A DNA stretch of 64,000 nucleotides from Tribonema minus (Eukaryota > Sar > Xanthophyceae > Tribonematales > Tribonemataceae), in contig JAFCMP010000055.1 of assembly GCA_017506865.1 (NCBI GenBank), positions 248,001-312,000 on the forward strand, in the 5' to 3' direction. The translations under genes and the position numbers were made by a program. Shown here one piece after another: positions 11,901 through 26,900 of this stretch. The notes beneath the pieces were generated by a model that was given only the letters and a program-made list of their open reading frames with translations, was not told the DNA's origin and did not search any database. The stretch's first letter is position 1. Each line of letters starts with the position of its first letter.

Positions 11901-14900
11901 CATTGAGCAGGCAAACACAGCAACACACAGCGGCGCGGGGACACCGTGGCCTCGGGCTGAGCTGCTCACCGCTGCTGCTGCTGCTGCTGCTGCTGCAAAC
12001 GCGCCGAGGTACCCCTGGCACACGGTTACATCCAATGATCTCACTCTGATGCCTGTGGCCGCTTGCCGCATGGCTTATGTACCGCTGAGCAAAGTGAGGG
12101 CAATCCACAAGCCTAAAAGCTGCGTTTAGCGCACGGCCAACAACGCTCACCAGAGGTGCTGCAGCAGCAGCGGCACCACCTCCGCCTCGTGCAGCGCCGC
12201 GTCCCACGCGCTGTCGACGCCCTCCTCCTCCGCTGCCGTGTGCACCTCCGACAGCAGCGCCACGCAGAGATCAAACAGGAGGCCGCCGCTCGTGGCCCTC
12301 TCCGCCGCCGCCGCTGCTGCCGCCGTGCCGCCGCTGCCGCCGCCTCCGTCCCCCGTGTCCATGTCGTCCGCGTCATAGCCGCTGGCGGCGGCAGCGCGCG
12401 CCTCTGCGCCGCCCTGAGCATGCACCGCCGCCGCCGCCGCCGCGTCCGCGCTCGGCGGCAGGCTGCCGAGCGTCGCGCACGCGTGGCGGAAGATGGACAG
12501 CAGCGCGGGCTGCGGCTGTGGCTGTGGCTCAGGCGGCGTCATGTCTTTGTCCGCCGACGTAGCGGTGCCGCCGCCGCTGCCGCCGCTGCTGCCGCCGCTG
12601 CCGCCGGCTGCGCGTGCGCGCCACAGCGCCGACGCCCGCAGCAGCATGAGCGCTGCCGCCAGCAGCGAGAGGCGCAGCTGCGTGCCGGCGTCCTCCGGGG
12701 GCGCGCCGCCGCCGCCGCCTGCAGAGCCAGCATGCGCGCATTGTGCTCGGGTAAGGACGTGGTACCGGGCAAGAACGGCATGCTGTCGTAGCCAGCAGAG
12801 AGCGGTACGTGTGATGCGGGTGGCGCGTGATTGCAACGAGCAGGCGTGCGCAGGGCAGCCTTTATGGAAGCCCCAGGCAAACCAGCGCCATGCGCACTTG
12901 AGTGTAAGGTATGCAGCAACTGACGCAGGATGTGCCGCAGCCATCGTCGCGGACAGCGGGTCACGCCTAGCGGGAGGCAACTGCCAGCAGCGCGGTGCAT
13001 AGAAGCCACCTTGCAAGTCGGCACCAGCGTAAGTAAGCCTTACTGCATGAGATCGCCACGGCGCATGTGCCGAGCGCCGTCCAGCATGCAACACCCACGC
13101 ACGGCCACCGCGGCTCACCGGCATCAGCGGCAGCAGCAGCAGCGGCAGCAGCGCCCGAAGCGCGCGGCTGCACGAGCGGCAGCAGGTGGTCCATAGCTGC
13201 GACAACGAGCGACAGCAGTGTGGCGCAGTCGTCCGCGTTCATGCGCTGCGCATCCGCGCTGTCGCCGCTGTTGCCGCCGTCGCCGCCGTCGCCACCGCCG
13301 CCGCCGCTGCTGCCGCCGCTGCCGCCGCGGCGCCCGCGCGACACCGCCTGCGACGGGTCCGCGGCCCTCAGGACGACCTCGTGCAGCTGCACGCGCGAAA
13401 CACAGGGGGGCAGACAGCAACGGGTTCAATTGGGGTGGGGGGGGGGGGGGCGTGCAGAAGTCGGATGGGGCGTAGCAAGCAGGCCAGGCCATGCCCGGTT
13501 TGTTTCTCACCCCGTCATCCCCCCTGCTGTCGTCCGTATAACACAGGTTGACTCATGCCTGGACCACCATGGCCGCAGATGGGTACTGGAGTGGGTACCG
13601 ATGTGAAGACATGCGCAGCAGCGCTCGCCTGGCGGTGCCGCCCGGCCGCCTACTAGTAGGGCACGAGCGGCTCCTCTTTATGTTTCCATGTCCGTTGCCG
13701 ACACCAACACCTCAGTGCATTCACACTTGCGTGTCACACCGGTGCACGGGCATGTACGTATGCGCATGCAGCAGCGCTCACCTGGTGGTGCAGCGTCGAG
13801 GCCAGGGCGCGCGCCATCTCGCCACACACCGCCACCACGGGCATCGAGGTGCGATCCTGCGGTAGCCGCGAGAGAGCAGCACAGTGGAGAGAAAGGAGGC
13901 ATAGAGAAAATGAGGCTCGAGAACGCGCACCAACTGTCAAGGCGCATTCACAGGACGACTCAGCTCTGTAATGGACATGCGTGCTGTTACCAGCAGCCGC
14001 GGCCACCGCCCCGTTGCGCTCACAAGTTACTCAACATGCCAGTGCTCCTCCGACTGCTGCGCATCGGCGCACTTCAAGTGGCGACACTCCTGCCCCCCCT
14101 TTCCGCCCCCCCCCCGTAGCTCACCTCCTGCGCGAGGCGGCGCGCCACCGACGCCATCATCCCAAAGCTGCGCTTGTCGCCGCTGAATCTGCTGCCGCCG
14201 CCGCTGCTGCCGTCGCGCGGGCTGCTCCCCAGGCCGCGCAGCGGCGGCAGCGCCGGCGATATGGCGGGCGTCGCGGGCGACTGCGCGGGGTCCGGCGGCG
14301 CCGCTGCTGCCGCCGCGCCGCTGTTGCCGCGCGGTGCCTCGACGATGTAGAGCTCCATGAACACGCGCCAGGAGCGCACAAGCGCCGCCTGCGCGTTCGC
14401 CAGCGCGCAGCACCTGTGGGGTATTTGGGGGATTGGGGGGGGCAGGTTGGTGGCTGGGGCAGGGTTAAGGGATGCTCCCGAATTGCATCGCGCCACAGGG
14501 TGCAGGCGGAGAACGCAGGCAGGCATGAGGGCGACTTGAACGTGCAAAGTCACAAACACGGCCGCCGCGCTGCGGCGTGGAGCATCTCGAACCGAAACAT
14601 AGTAGCGCGGGCATTTGTCGATGACCCTCTGCGCGCTGTGAAGTGATATCGGGTGAAGGGGATCGCTGGCGCTGTCCACTGCAGCGCTGACCGGGACATG
14701 CATCGGTGGGCAGCATTGTCATTCCAGCAAAACAACAGTGTGTCACATCACGTTAGGGTCATACTTTGGTGCACCTGCTTAAAGTGTGTAGGGCGCCTAA
14801 CCTGTTGCGCGACAATGCAGCCCCTCGCACGGCAACTGGCAGGAAAGGCCTCGCGGAGGGGTGTTCTACGTGCATACCCTGCCCTGCGCCACGCTGCTCC

Positions 14901-17900
14901 AGTAATAACACTACAGCACTGTTGCAGCAGGGACGCCAGCAGAGTAGCTGCAGATCACTCAAGTAGCATGCGTCTCTTGCAGGGCTGGCTGGCTGGCGTG
15001 TAGCACAGTGGCGCTGAAACAGACGTGCAGGCAGCCCTCGCCAAGCACCGCAACCATTCCGCGTCTCCAGCCAGACGCGCTGCTGCTGTTGCTGCCGCCG
15101 CAGCAGCAGCACGTGACGCAGGCTGCCACCGCCGCTTCCGCAACCGACGGCGACAATGACTACTGCATCATCTGTCAGCGGAGGCGCGTCACGGCCGCTC
15201 GCGTCCTCACATATCGGCCACAATCGCAGCCGTCTCACCTGTTGGAGGCGCGCGCCGCGCGCAGCAGCGGCGGCGCCTCCTCGTCCGCCGCGTCCGCGGG
15301 CACGCCGAGCCGTGGTGCCAGCGCGGCCAGGTCGTAGCACGCAGCGCCGCCGCTGTCCGCGTCATCATCAGAGGCTGTCGCCGTTGCTGCGGCGGCGAAG
15401 TAGCGCAGGTCGATGCCGGCGCGCGCTGCCGCCGCCTCCGCCGCAGCTGAGCGCGATAGAGGGTGCAGCGGGGGGGGGGGGGGGGGCACACGGGGGTCAG
15501 CGATGGGGCGTGCGATCAGCACCGACGCTCTTATTGTTGTGCTGTGTGGTTGGAGAGCGCAGCGCGGGCGTGCTACTGCAGAGGACACAGGGCTACAAAA
15601 TAGACATGGCCATGGCAGATGGCTTCACTCCTGCTGAGTCGTTGCTGCCACCGCTGCTGCTGCCGCGACTGCTTCTCGAGTACTGCGCTGCTGCCATGCT
15701 GCCGCGCCTGTGCGTGCGGCACGGACGTCCGGCCACCCCTTGCAGCATTGACAAGCGCCACTGAGAGGCATCTGCATAGCATGCGCTGCTGCAGCATTGG
15801 CATGCGCAACTGAGATGCATCTGCATAGCATGCGCTGCGGCCAGAGCGCAGCTGCGCATGCCGAATCCGCCGCCTGAGGCTGTCCGACACAGCATCTGCT
15901 GCCGGCGCCGAACTGCTGCAATTTATAACTGATATACCATACCACCGCCGATGCTGCTGCTCAACGGTCTGAAGGACGTGCATGCAGCGGCAGCGGCGTC
16001 GCTCCTGCAGGGGACGGCTGCGCACCAGCTCGCAGTTCGGCACTGGACCTACCGCATCAACGCCTCAGGATCTGCACACACTTGTACCGCCAGCACTACG
16101 CCCGTTGTTTTACGTCTGGCGTCCAAGTCCACCGGTAGTACCGGGTCCACCAATACTACTGCTCTGCAGACCTACCGCAAGCGACCAACCAGCCGCATCT
16201 GACGCTCCGCGACTGCACTCACCTATGTCGTTTCACCTCGATGATGCTGCTTTTGCAGACCTATGTACCACTAGCAACCAACCCCTTCTGCCGCTCCACG
16301 ACTGCACTCACCTACAACAGATGCGTCGTAGTCAAAGCGCAGGTGCGCATCGAACCAGCCGCCCGCGGCGCCGGCGAGCCGGTACAGCACCGCGCGCAGC
16401 GCGCGCTGCCGCCGCCGCCGCAGCGTCACCGCCTGCGAGTGCCGCGCCGCGTCGTGCTGCCGCGCGCGCCGCGCCGGCGACTGCGGCGGCAGCGTGCGCC
16501 GCGGCGACGCCGGGGCTGCGCTGCTGCTGCTCGTGTTGCCGAGCGCTGCAGCGCCGCCGTGACTGCCAGGGGCGGCGGCGGATGGCGCGCGGTGCGTCTC
16601 GTGCAGCTCCAGCGCGGCAATCTGATGCGTGCGAGGGACAGGGGAGGGGGGGGGAAGGCAGTGAGCCGCCGGCGCAGCGATCCGTTTGCCGGCAGCCATG
16701 GTGGAGGGCCCGGCCATGGCAGCATGCTGGACATCGATTTCTCGTTTGATGGCGATGAAGCGTGACACATGTCAGCTGCTGCTGCGCGCAGCGGGCGTGC
16801 GCCTGCAGCACCACCAGCGGTGCTCATCATGCTGCCGCAGCGCCCCGCAACGAGAGCGCCGCTGCAAGGCGCATTCTGACCATATCACCCATCGTCGACG
16901 CTGTCGTGTGCGCTCTGTGTGCGGCATGTCTTGCCGGACAGAGGGCGCACGGCAGCGCAATGACCAGCCAGCCAGTTGTCCTGCCGCGGCACACAGCTGA
17001 AGCAGCAGCGGCCGCCGCAAGCGTCTCTGAATGGGTACTGCGCGCACGGTCCGTGCACACAACAGCTGTTGAGCGCTGCTACGCACTCGCCACGCGCAGG
17101 GCGAGGGTTATGGTCAATGTGCATACAGACGGCGGCGCACCTGCAGCGTCAGTGCGATGCTGGCGACCCTCGCGCAGTGCTCAGCGACGGCGGCGTCCGA
17201 CACATGCGCGGGCGCGGGCGCACGCGGCAGCGGCTCGCCCAGCGGCGCCAGCAGCGGCGCCCAGAAGTCGTCCATGAGCGCCAGCTCCTGCACCAACTGC
17301 GGCCCGGGGGGGGGGGGGGGGGGGGGGGGGGGAGGAGGGGGTTATGAGGGGGGGAGGGGGGGGGGGGTGAGCTGAGTTGGCGGCCCGTGAGCTGAGTTTG
17401 CAGCCGATGAGCTGAGTTTGGCTGATGACGCTGCAATCAGATTACTTGTGAGCGAACAACGATTACTGGCGGTGCGCTGCATACACAGAGTATCCCCGGG
17501 GGCGCCAGGTGTCTCGGGCAAGCATGCGCGGTGCCGCATCACGCAACAGAGGACAGCGAAGCTGAACAGCCAATGTCGCGTCGCTTCGGGGTCGCTGACG
17601 TGCGCGTCAGCTCTGAGATGGCCAAGAAGCAGGCGCGCGAGCGCCGCGCAACGCGCGCGCAGGTGCATCAGCGGTCCGTGGCGACAAATCCAAGGTGAGG
17701 TGTGGCAATATGTGATGCTTCAAAAGAGTTCGTTGTGCTCCTTGTCTAGCTCGACGTGTCCCATGCAGGTGTCAAGGCACGCATCGAAGAAGCAGAATTG
17801 GTCGCAAGGCAGGCGCAGCGCCTCTGCCCGCGAAACCTCGTGCGGCGCGTCAAGCGCTGCATGCGTGCCTACCTCAGCGGGCTGCCGCAGCGCGCGCGCC

Positions 17901-20900
17901 TCCCACAACGCCAGCAGCATCTCGAGGTCCTGCCGCAGCAGCGCCCACTCTGCGCCACCGCCACCACCGCCGCCGCCCTCCGCGCCCCGCCCCTTCAGCA
18001 GCGCCACCACGCCCGACGCCGCCGGCCCCGCAGCGCCGCCGCCTGTCGCCAGCAGCAGCGCCGCGGCGAACGCGGGCTGCGCGCGCGCCGCCGCCGCCAG
18101 CAGCTCCGCCGCTGCAGCGCGCGACGCCTGCGGCTCGGCCGCGCTGCCGGTGCGCTCCAGCAGCGCGCGCGCCAGCGCCGCCAGGTTCGCCTGCCCGAGC
18201 AGCTCCGCCAGCGAAACCGCGTCGGCGGCGTTGGCGGAGGCGCAGGCGCCGATGCAGCGTGCCAGCGCGGTCAGCGCGCGCGCCGCGAGCGTGGGCAGCG
18301 CCGCCGAGAATGGCCCACCGCCGCCCCCGCTGTCGCACACATACGCGGCGATGAGAACGGCGCGCGACGGCACCGCCGCCAGCGCGCGCCTGGCGGCGGC
18401 GGCGGGCAGCGGCGCCACCACGCCCTCGCCGGAGGGCACGGCGGCGCCGCCGCTGCCGCTGCCGCCGGCGGCGGCGGCAGTGCCCGCGCTCAGCCATGCG
18501 GGGGGCTCGCAGAGGGCGGAGGCGATACGCGCGACGAAGCGCGGTCCGGAGGGGTGGCCGATGGCCTGCAGGCGCAGGCTGACCTGTCGTCACAGGGGCC
18601 ACACGCACATGATGTCAGTAGGGGGAGAGGCAGTGCTCAGCAATGGGCGTCAGGTCTGACGGAGGGAACGTGCAGCGGCGTCCCTGTAAAGCCGCGCTGT
18701 GCGGGCGCAGTGAGCGGGCAGCCATTGAGGAAGTGCCGACCGCAAATGGAGACTGCATTGCGATGGACGGGCGGATTCACGCTGCAGAAGACGGGGTGCG
18801 AGGCGGCACTCCAGACGTGCGCAGAGCCGCTGCGGCTGCGAAGATGCGCAGACTTGCGCTGGCCACCGACGCGCGGTGCAGCGCGCACCTGCATGCTTTT
18901 TCTGCGAATGCCTCATTTCCTGTATGGGTATCTGCCCATCCACGCGCCCTTCGCATGTGCACGTCCCCTTGTGTTGATTCATGCTCAGCGCCGAAACGGC
19001 AGCAACACACCACACAATGACCCAACTCTCCAGCCACTGTCGCAGCGCATGCGGCCTGTCTCTACTTCAACTTTTTCACACGGCAGTGCATAATTTTTTC
19101 ACTCCCCAAGCACAGCGGCGCGATAGCGGCGCGACGCACACCTTAATGGCCCCCTCCAGCACCGCCAGCGCCTCGTGCGCAAGTGCCTCCAGCACAGTTG
19201 CCTCTCCAGCATCGTCCGCGCCAGCGCTCAGTGTAATGTCCACAGGCAGCACGCCGCCGCCGCCGCCGCCGCCCGTTGCCCCTGCTGCCGCTGCTCTGCC
19301 AGGACGGTCCAGTGAGGCGAGGCGGAAACGGTCCTCGCCGCTGCGCGCAAATATGTCCGCGAGGCTGCCGTTGAGCTCGCCGCCGCCGCCGCTGTCGCCA
19401 GCGTCGTCGCCCGCCAGTTGCTGCGCGTCAGGGGCAACGAGGATTGGGGGTAGGTGAAGGGGGGTGGGGGAAGTGTCTGGGTCTCTCGACGCAGCGCGCG
19501 CACTGCCTGACTGCTCCAACGCTGATCGCAGCTTGAGGCAGCGCTGTGCAGGCATAGTAAAGCTGCAAGAGTCGGCATGGACCGTCCGCACACGCCAGCA
19601 CTCAGCTCGTGCGCCATGCGCGCCGGCGGCAGATATTCAGGTCTCTCGACACAGGGCGCGCGACGCCTGACTGCTCTGGCGCGGATCGCAGCTTAGGCCA
19701 GGGCTGTGCAGAAATAGTGCTGCTGCAAAGGTCGGCGTGGTCCGCACAAATCAGCGCTCACCTCGCGCGCCGCGCGCGCCGGCGGCAGCGTCGCCGCCTC
19801 CACGAGCGCGTCGCGCAGCGCCGCGTCCTGCGCGAGCCGCTCGCACAGCGCCGCCGCCGCGCCCTCGCCCTCCTCCGCGCCTGCCGCCGCCGCCGCCGCC
19901 GCCGCTGGCTCCGCCTCCGCCGGCAGCGGCGGCGCGTCCAGCGCCGCGCGCATCGCCTGCGCGCACAGCAGCGCGAGCGACCAGCGCTCGCGGCGCGCGC
20001 CCGCGTAGCGCCACGCGCGCGACGCCGGCAGCAGCGCGCACGCAAAGCTCAGCAGCGAGGCGGCGAGCGCTGCCTCCGCTGCCGGCGCGCCGCCGGAGGC
20101 GGGGTGCGGGTGCGTGCCGAGCGCCGCGGCAAGGACGGAGAGTTCCTGGGAGGGGGCGGCGGTAAGCAGGGGGGGGGAAGGGGGGAGGTGGGGGGGGGCT
20201 CATGAGAGGGCAATGACAAAGCGCGTCCGACGACTGCATGAGCTGCAGACCTGCAGGCTCAAAGTGTGAGCTGGCTCAGACATGCCTGCTGAATGCATGG
20301 AAGGCGGATCTGTACGGCTGAGTCGATCGGCGCAGCCCACCGCTGCGGCGATGGAAAGCAGCATCCGTGACGGACGCGGCCAAGGGAACCACTGCACGAA
20401 CGGTCCGCCGGTAGAGTAATGGCAGTGTACGTGGTGCCATGCGCCGCATCACAGTCTCTGCATCTCCAGGCGCTGAGCAGCGCTGCGCGTCCCCCATTAG
20501 CGCCCAGGGCAATGCGCCATCGCTAGCGTTGAGAACACCGCCGTCCAGCGCGCACCAAACCCCGACATGGCAGAAAACGTGCTGCCAGCAAACGCATGGC
20601 AGCCGCGGGACCACGCACTAGTTTGCACGCCATCGTGGCAGCATCAATCACCAGCTCTAGAGATCTTGCAAGTACCACGTGCCGCACCTGGCGCGTCGCC
20701 TCGGCGGCGGGCCCCGCGGCAGCGGGCGCAAGGGGCTGCGTGCAGCGCTCCGTCAGCTCCATCCGCGAGATGCGTCCATCGGAGATGCCGCGGAAGAGGA
20801 CATCTAGCGTGTTGGCGCTCGCTCTGATGCCAGCTGCCTCCAGCGCCGCCGCGAGAGCGCGCCTGTCCAGGCGCCGCTCGCCGCCGCCGCCGCGCTGCTG

Positions 20901-23900
20901 CTGCTGCTGCTGGCGCTGCGGCGCCGTCCCAGCCAGCGGCGGCGCGGCGAAGAGCGCGTTGAGGTCCAGTTGCGGCCTGCTTGCAGGGGGAAGAGGGCGG
21001 CGTAACAGCAGCAGTACTGGGGTCAGCGCCGGGTGGGGGAATTGTGAAGCGCCGCTGCCGTACTCACGGCGGTGGAAGTGATGGCTGTGCTGCTGCAGCG
21101 TCAACTTGAGGCAAGCGCTCTTGCCCTGCGCCGCAGTATGTTCTGCCTGAAATCTTGATGAGCGCGAACGAGGGCGTGATGTCAAGCCGGTGCGAGCAGC
21201 GCTGCAAGCCCATGTGTGTGCTGCCTACATCCAGCGCTTCGTGTGGCAAGAATTGAGAGCACGACAGCGACCAGGCCCTGTGCGCACCACGAAAACCTAA
21301 GATTCCACGACCACAACCAATATGCCACGCATGGCGCCGTAAAGCGAACCGCTCTGCAAGAAAGCGAGCTGTTGAGGCAAGCGCGCCCGCGCTGCGGCAC
21401 TCATTGCGAGCAGGCAGCAGCGCACGCGTGCGCGCGCGCACTCACGTGGGCGTGTTGACGTAGCGGATGATCTGCGCAGCGGCGCTCAGCATGGCGGCCG
21501 CGACGGGGTAGCGCCGCTCCTGGCACTCGACGCGCTCCACCACCTGCGGCGGGACGCGCGCACATCAACGCTCAGCAAACGGTGGTGCTGCGCATACGCC
21601 AGCACCCTCGGCAGCAGCACACTCAGCATGCGAGGGCACTCGACGCGCTACACCACCTGCAGCGGGGCGCGCGCAGACAACGCTCAGCGACACGACGGCG
21701 CTGCGCACACGGCAGCACTCTCCGCATGCCAGAGCGCTCACAAATGCTCCAGGATGGGCTATTCGTGAGCTCGGTGCAGTCACGTGCAGATTGGCACTGC
21801 TCGCGTGCGCAGCGAGCACCCGCTGGGCTCTGGCTTGACGATGGCATGCGCTGCGTGGCAGTGCTGGGCAAGTGTGCAAAGTTCAACACACCCGTCAACG
21901 CACGCTGCATTGCACAACCGTTCCGCGTCATGGCAAGAACAAAAATGGACACGCTGCCTGGCACCGTGGCGCCGCACAGCAGCGCTCGTTGCTTTTTTTT
22001 GTACATGCATTCGTGACAGCGCCGGCATGTCACGCCCCTCCTTTGCGGGGCGACACGCAGCACAGAGGCGAGGCACGCGCGAGCTGCACGGCAGCACGAC
22101 AGAGCGCGCTGCGCGCCGCGAACCCCTCTGCGTCGCCGCAACAGCGCTGAGCATTGCTATCGACACGCACGCACCTGCGCGACGTGCGTCAGCAGACCGA
22201 ACCCGTCGCCCAGCCCCCCGCTGCCGTACCCCCCCGCCAGCCCCGCGTCCCTGACCAGCGCGCCCACGACCTCCCCCCCCCACGCCCCCCCCGCCGCCGC
22301 GAGGGACCCCAGGAGGCGGACGGCGGCGGCTGCGCAGGCGTGCGCTGCGGCATGCGCGCTGCCGCTGCTGCTGCCGCCGCCGCCGCAGAGCCGCTGGCAG
22401 AGCGACGTGACGAGGGCCTGCAGCAGGCCGGCCTGCACGGCGCAGGAAGAGAGCGCGCAGTGAGTGTAGTACTTCGAAGTATGTATGTTGAGGGATCGGC
22501 CTTTGAGGTGGATGAGTGCATCTGGCACGTCCGAAAGAGGATCGCTTGCGAACTTGACATGCAGCTAGCTGGCTTGGCAACGAGACTGAACCCAGCGCTG
22601 AGCTGCAGCTTGGTTTCGTAACAGTGGGTAGGCTCCCGTCTTGCAGGCAGTTCACACAAAGCCTGACAGAACGCTGCGAGATTCTCCGTGCATGACTCCG
22701 AGACACACAACGGCAACGGCAATAGAACTGCCGACACCAGCAAGGCACACCAGCCAAGCACCGCTTCTCTGTGGATGCGTAAGCAGCAGCACGTCCTCAA
22801 CAGCAGCAATGTTCTATGGCAACAGCGCCGCCGCGCGCGTGCGCACGCACCAGCTGCTGCGCGAGCGTCGCGCTGCCGTCCTTGATGGGCAGCGGCGAGC
22901 CCTCCGCGGCACGGCGCAGCGCGCGCCGCTGCTCGGCGGTGGCGACGCCCAGCGCCCGCAGGTCTTCATCCGTCGCCTGCAAAGCGGCAGGCGCAGCGGC
23001 GCAATGCGCGGCAGGGACAGCGATGTCAGCAGCCACGAGATGGCGCACACAATGCACACAAGAAGTGAGGATCGCGCCTGCTGGCAGCCGTCCCGCAGAC
23101 ATGCAGCGTGTGCTGCGCATCAAGGTTTTGTCCGTGGCCTGAGGCGCGGCCGGCACGGCGGCGCAGGACAGCAATGTCAGCAACTACTGCATGGTATATA
23201 CATATAAACAAGAGAGGTGAGGACCGTGCCTGCTGGGTGCCGTGCTGTGAACATGCATGCACTGGGCCAACTACTGCCGCGTCCCGCCCCCTTCCTGTTG
23301 TCTTTAAGAAGCAGGTCACTGATGCCACTACATGGGGCAACACACATGCAGCCCTCTGCAAGGCTTCCCGACCCCAGCACGCCGACTGGGAGTGAAGATA
23401 GTTACTGCCCACCCGGGATCTCTGGAGGGTATTGATCAAGGTATATCTCCTTGCAGGTGTTGCGCAGCGTCACTGCTCAAATATCACAGGCATATCTGCA
23501 ACATCACTGCGCCGCATGCAAAGCGGGTGCCGATGCAGCATTAAACAACGCAAAATCGTGCCACCGAGCCTGATTTGGCAACACGCATAATGCAGCGGGC
23601 CAGCAGAGCTGCCGCGCGTGCACGCAAAGTTTCCAACGCACTTCAACAGTGACGCTCTCGTGCACGCGCGCACCTGCTCTAGGTGCCGCAGCGTCAGCTG
23701 GCGCCGCACAACAATATCCTCCGTCAGCGCCTCGAGCCCCAGCGCCCGCAGCGCCTCCACGACGGCCCACGACAGCAGGTGACGCTCCGCGCGCGCCAGC
23801 GCCGCGGCGCCGCCGCACCGCGCGACCGCGCTCCACACGTCGAGCGCTGCCGCCGCGGTGACCAGCGCCTCCTCGCCCGCGCCGCCCGCCGCCGCCGCCA

Positions 23901-26900
23901 CGAGGCGCAGCGCGCCCGCGCACGCGCTCACCGGCACCGCGGGGAACTCGACGATGGCGGTGGCGCCGGCGACGCCGCCGCCGCTGCCGGGGGACGCGCG
24001 CGCGAGCACCCCGCGCGCGCCCCCGCGCAGGCGCACGCCCAGCAGCGGCAGGTCGACGTCGCGCAGCAGGACGACGCCGCGGCTGCGCTGCGCGAGCCCG
24101 GACGGCCCGTACGCGGAGTTGAAGTCGCTGCCGCCGCCGCCGCCGCCGCTGCTGCCGCTGTCGCCGCCGTCGGCCCAGGCCCACAGCGCCTGCGCGTCCA
24201 GCGGCAGCACCGCGGCGCAGGCCGTGTCCGCGACTAGCGCCTCGCACGTCAGCGCCGCCGTCTTGGCGTCGGCAACGCTCGCGGCGACGAGCGCGAGGAA
24301 CGCGCGCGGCGCCGCGGGGAAGGTCTCCAGCGCCGCCTGCAGGAGGCGGCGCAGTGGCGTCGTGCGCGGGTCCGCCCAGAAGGAGCGGATGACGGCCTCC
24401 TGGCCCCTGCGTGATGCAGCAGCAGCAGCAACGCGAGGCAGCGAAAAATGTCGTGGTGTAACGTGAGCATGCTGCAGCACTGCCTGCAGGCAGACGCGAC
24501 GGAGTCTAGGGTAGGCGATGTCTGTGGTGACACCGGCCCCTACTCCCCTTGGGCAGCAGGCAGCGCAGTCGGGCGGGCGTCACACTTGCTGAGCGGTGCA
24601 CCAGCCGCGGGCTACGCGTGGCGGCGCATGAACGGTCCCACACTTCTACATTGTGGCATCTGCAATACAGAAACAGCTCTGAGGGTCTGCTCTGAGGGTC
24701 TGCTGGGGCCGCCGGCGGTGGCAGGACTTACAGCAGAAATAGCACCAAGCACTGAGGCTGGTCCTGCAGCACAAGCTGCGGCAGGTGGTTTGGGAGTTGC
24801 ATCACCCAAGCATACGTGTCTCGCAAAGACGCCATTCTGGTCCAGCAGCAGGGACGGCATGCCATCCAGTGCGCCGCAGGAAGCCCAGCTGCTGTAGCAG
24901 GAGCGCCTTAAGTGCACGCTCGAGTTGGAGACGCCATCCAACTGGATTCAGTGCATAACATGCAAAGGCTCAGCATATCATCACTGCGCTGGCGTAAATG
25001 CCGGCGCCAACACGGAGTCTGCACGCTACATGTGCCCATGAGGTGCGCTGAATGCAACGCGCAGCAGCGCCCTTGTCCCCGTTGCCGCTGTTAGCGGAGA
25101 CAGCATCGCAGTGCCGTCGGTAAGCGCTGATGCGGACGCGCACGCAGCGCCAGCGTTGCCGCACAGCGCTATTTGTCTCCCGCAGCGCGCACTCCAGCTG
25201 TGGCGGAGCCAGCTCTGATGGCTGCGCCAGCGCAGCCGTGGCAGCATCGCCATTACTCTGTGCAGCGCCTGCATCGTGGGGACCTTGCTTCCTTTATCAA
25301 GGAGCGGGTGGACAACAGGCTGCAGGAGCTGGAAATGCAGCAGCCGGCAGGCTACATCATCTTTGCTGTAGTGCCCATCAACGAGACGGTCTACTACCAT
25401 GTGCCGCCGCTCGTTTGTGAGAGATGCGCGGTGAGCACTGCTGACCAGTCTCAGGCGCCGCCGCCTGAGACTATCCCCTACACCAACAAGTGCACCTGCA
25501 TTCATCAGGTGCAGGAGGGTCAGGCAGTGCTATTCATGGTGCTGTGCTGCCGCGAGCATGGCGCGTCGGCTTGCAACGCTGGCCGCGTCTACCTGTCGTA
25601 TCTGGACACGGTGGCACTGGCAAAGCCTGCAGAAGCCCGTACCACAATCTACCAAGAGGTGGTTGCGGCCTACATGGACTGGGTGCGGCGCAGGGGCTTC
25701 CGCTTCGTGCACCTGTGGAGCTGGCCCTCTGCCGAGGGGGACGAGTACATACTCGTGCGCAGTGCGGACGCCCTGCCCTACGCCCAGTTCATGTACGCTG
25801 CAATCACCTCTTGGTAGATTGTGGTGCGGGCACGCGCCGGCTTCGCCAGTGCCAACGTGTCCAGATACGACAGGTAGGCACGGCCAGCATTGCAAGGTGG
25901 TGCGTGGCCATCGTACCCGCGGCAGTACAGCACCATGAACAGCACTGCCTGACCCTCCTGCACCTGGTAAATGCGTATACCTCAAGTATGCATTCAATGG
26001 TGTAAGGAAATGGTCTCAGGCAGCAGCGCCTGAGGCTGGGCAGCAGTGCTGGCCGCGCAACTCTCGCGGACAATTCGCGGCACATGGTAGCTGACCACCT
26101 TGTTGACGGGCACTACAGCAAAGATGCTATATATCCTGCTGGTTGCTTGATGGCCATTCCTCAATGGCCACTCCCTGAAGCCTGTCATTCACTCGCTCCT
26201 TCATGAAGGCAGAAAGGTCCCCACACTGCAGGTGCTGCTGCATATTGAAGTAGTGCAATGCAGATGCCGCTGCCGCTGTACTGGCACTGCCATCACAGCT
26301 GGCTCTGCCACAAGCTCAAGAGCGTGGGGTGGAGGAGATGGGGCTGTGCGGCAATGCTAGCGTAGCGTTGCATACTTGGGTGCAGCAGCACGTGCAGACT
26401 GCAGACTGCAGAGCCCTCTCCGCTGGCTGTGGCAACGGGAATTAGGGCACTGCTGCGCATTGCGTGCAGCGCACTTCATGGGCACATTTCGCATGCAGAC
26501 TCCGTGTCGGGCGCCGGCATTAACACAAGCGCAGTGATGATACGCCCAGCCTACGCACGTGATGCACTGGATCCAGTTGGATGGCGTCTTCAGCTCGAGT
26601 GTGCACTTCACAAAAGCGCTTCTGCGACGACAGCTTGGCTTCCCGCGGCGCGCTTGAAGGCGTGCCTTCCCTGTTGGCAGCCGGTCCAGAATGATTCTTT
26701 CGCGAGATACGCACGTTTGAGTGTTGCAACTCTCAAAACGCCTGCCGCAGTGCTCAGTACTATTTCTGCTTCTTTACCCTAATCCCAACCCTAATCCCTA
26801 ACCCTAACCCCTAACATCTGCCACCACTGGCGACCCCCAGCAGACCCTCAGTGTCGGCTGCGCCCACTTCATCAGGTGCCTAACCTTCTACTGTCAGCAG

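Larger units (their letters stand above)
2971..16621 (-). other. C-terminal solenoid of the NUP188-like protein (exons 17-34)
   Basis: Residues about 2273-3568. Informative stretches are GIDLRYF and ACYDLAALAPRLG (exon 18), NAQAALVRSWRVFMELYI (exon 20), which looks like the conserved 'AQ..L..SW' helix, ALSFSAEHCLERRD (exon 24), LLVLNFLAAAASGGAF (exon 26), SDHWRCWRTALRCCGAL (exon 27), IGELQSGPKNGMYE (exon 30) and LGALLEHAAFLLAAS (exon 32). The last exon ends with a Ser/Pro/Arg-rich tail and TAG. Exons 32-34 lie in the left arm and have a second copy at 41625-43159. Introns over 300 bp in this part (for example 3146-3737, 4503-5661, 5845-6571, 6874-7429, 7695-8274, 8579-9328, 9448-10774) show no other gene apart from items listed separately. 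Confidence 0.65.
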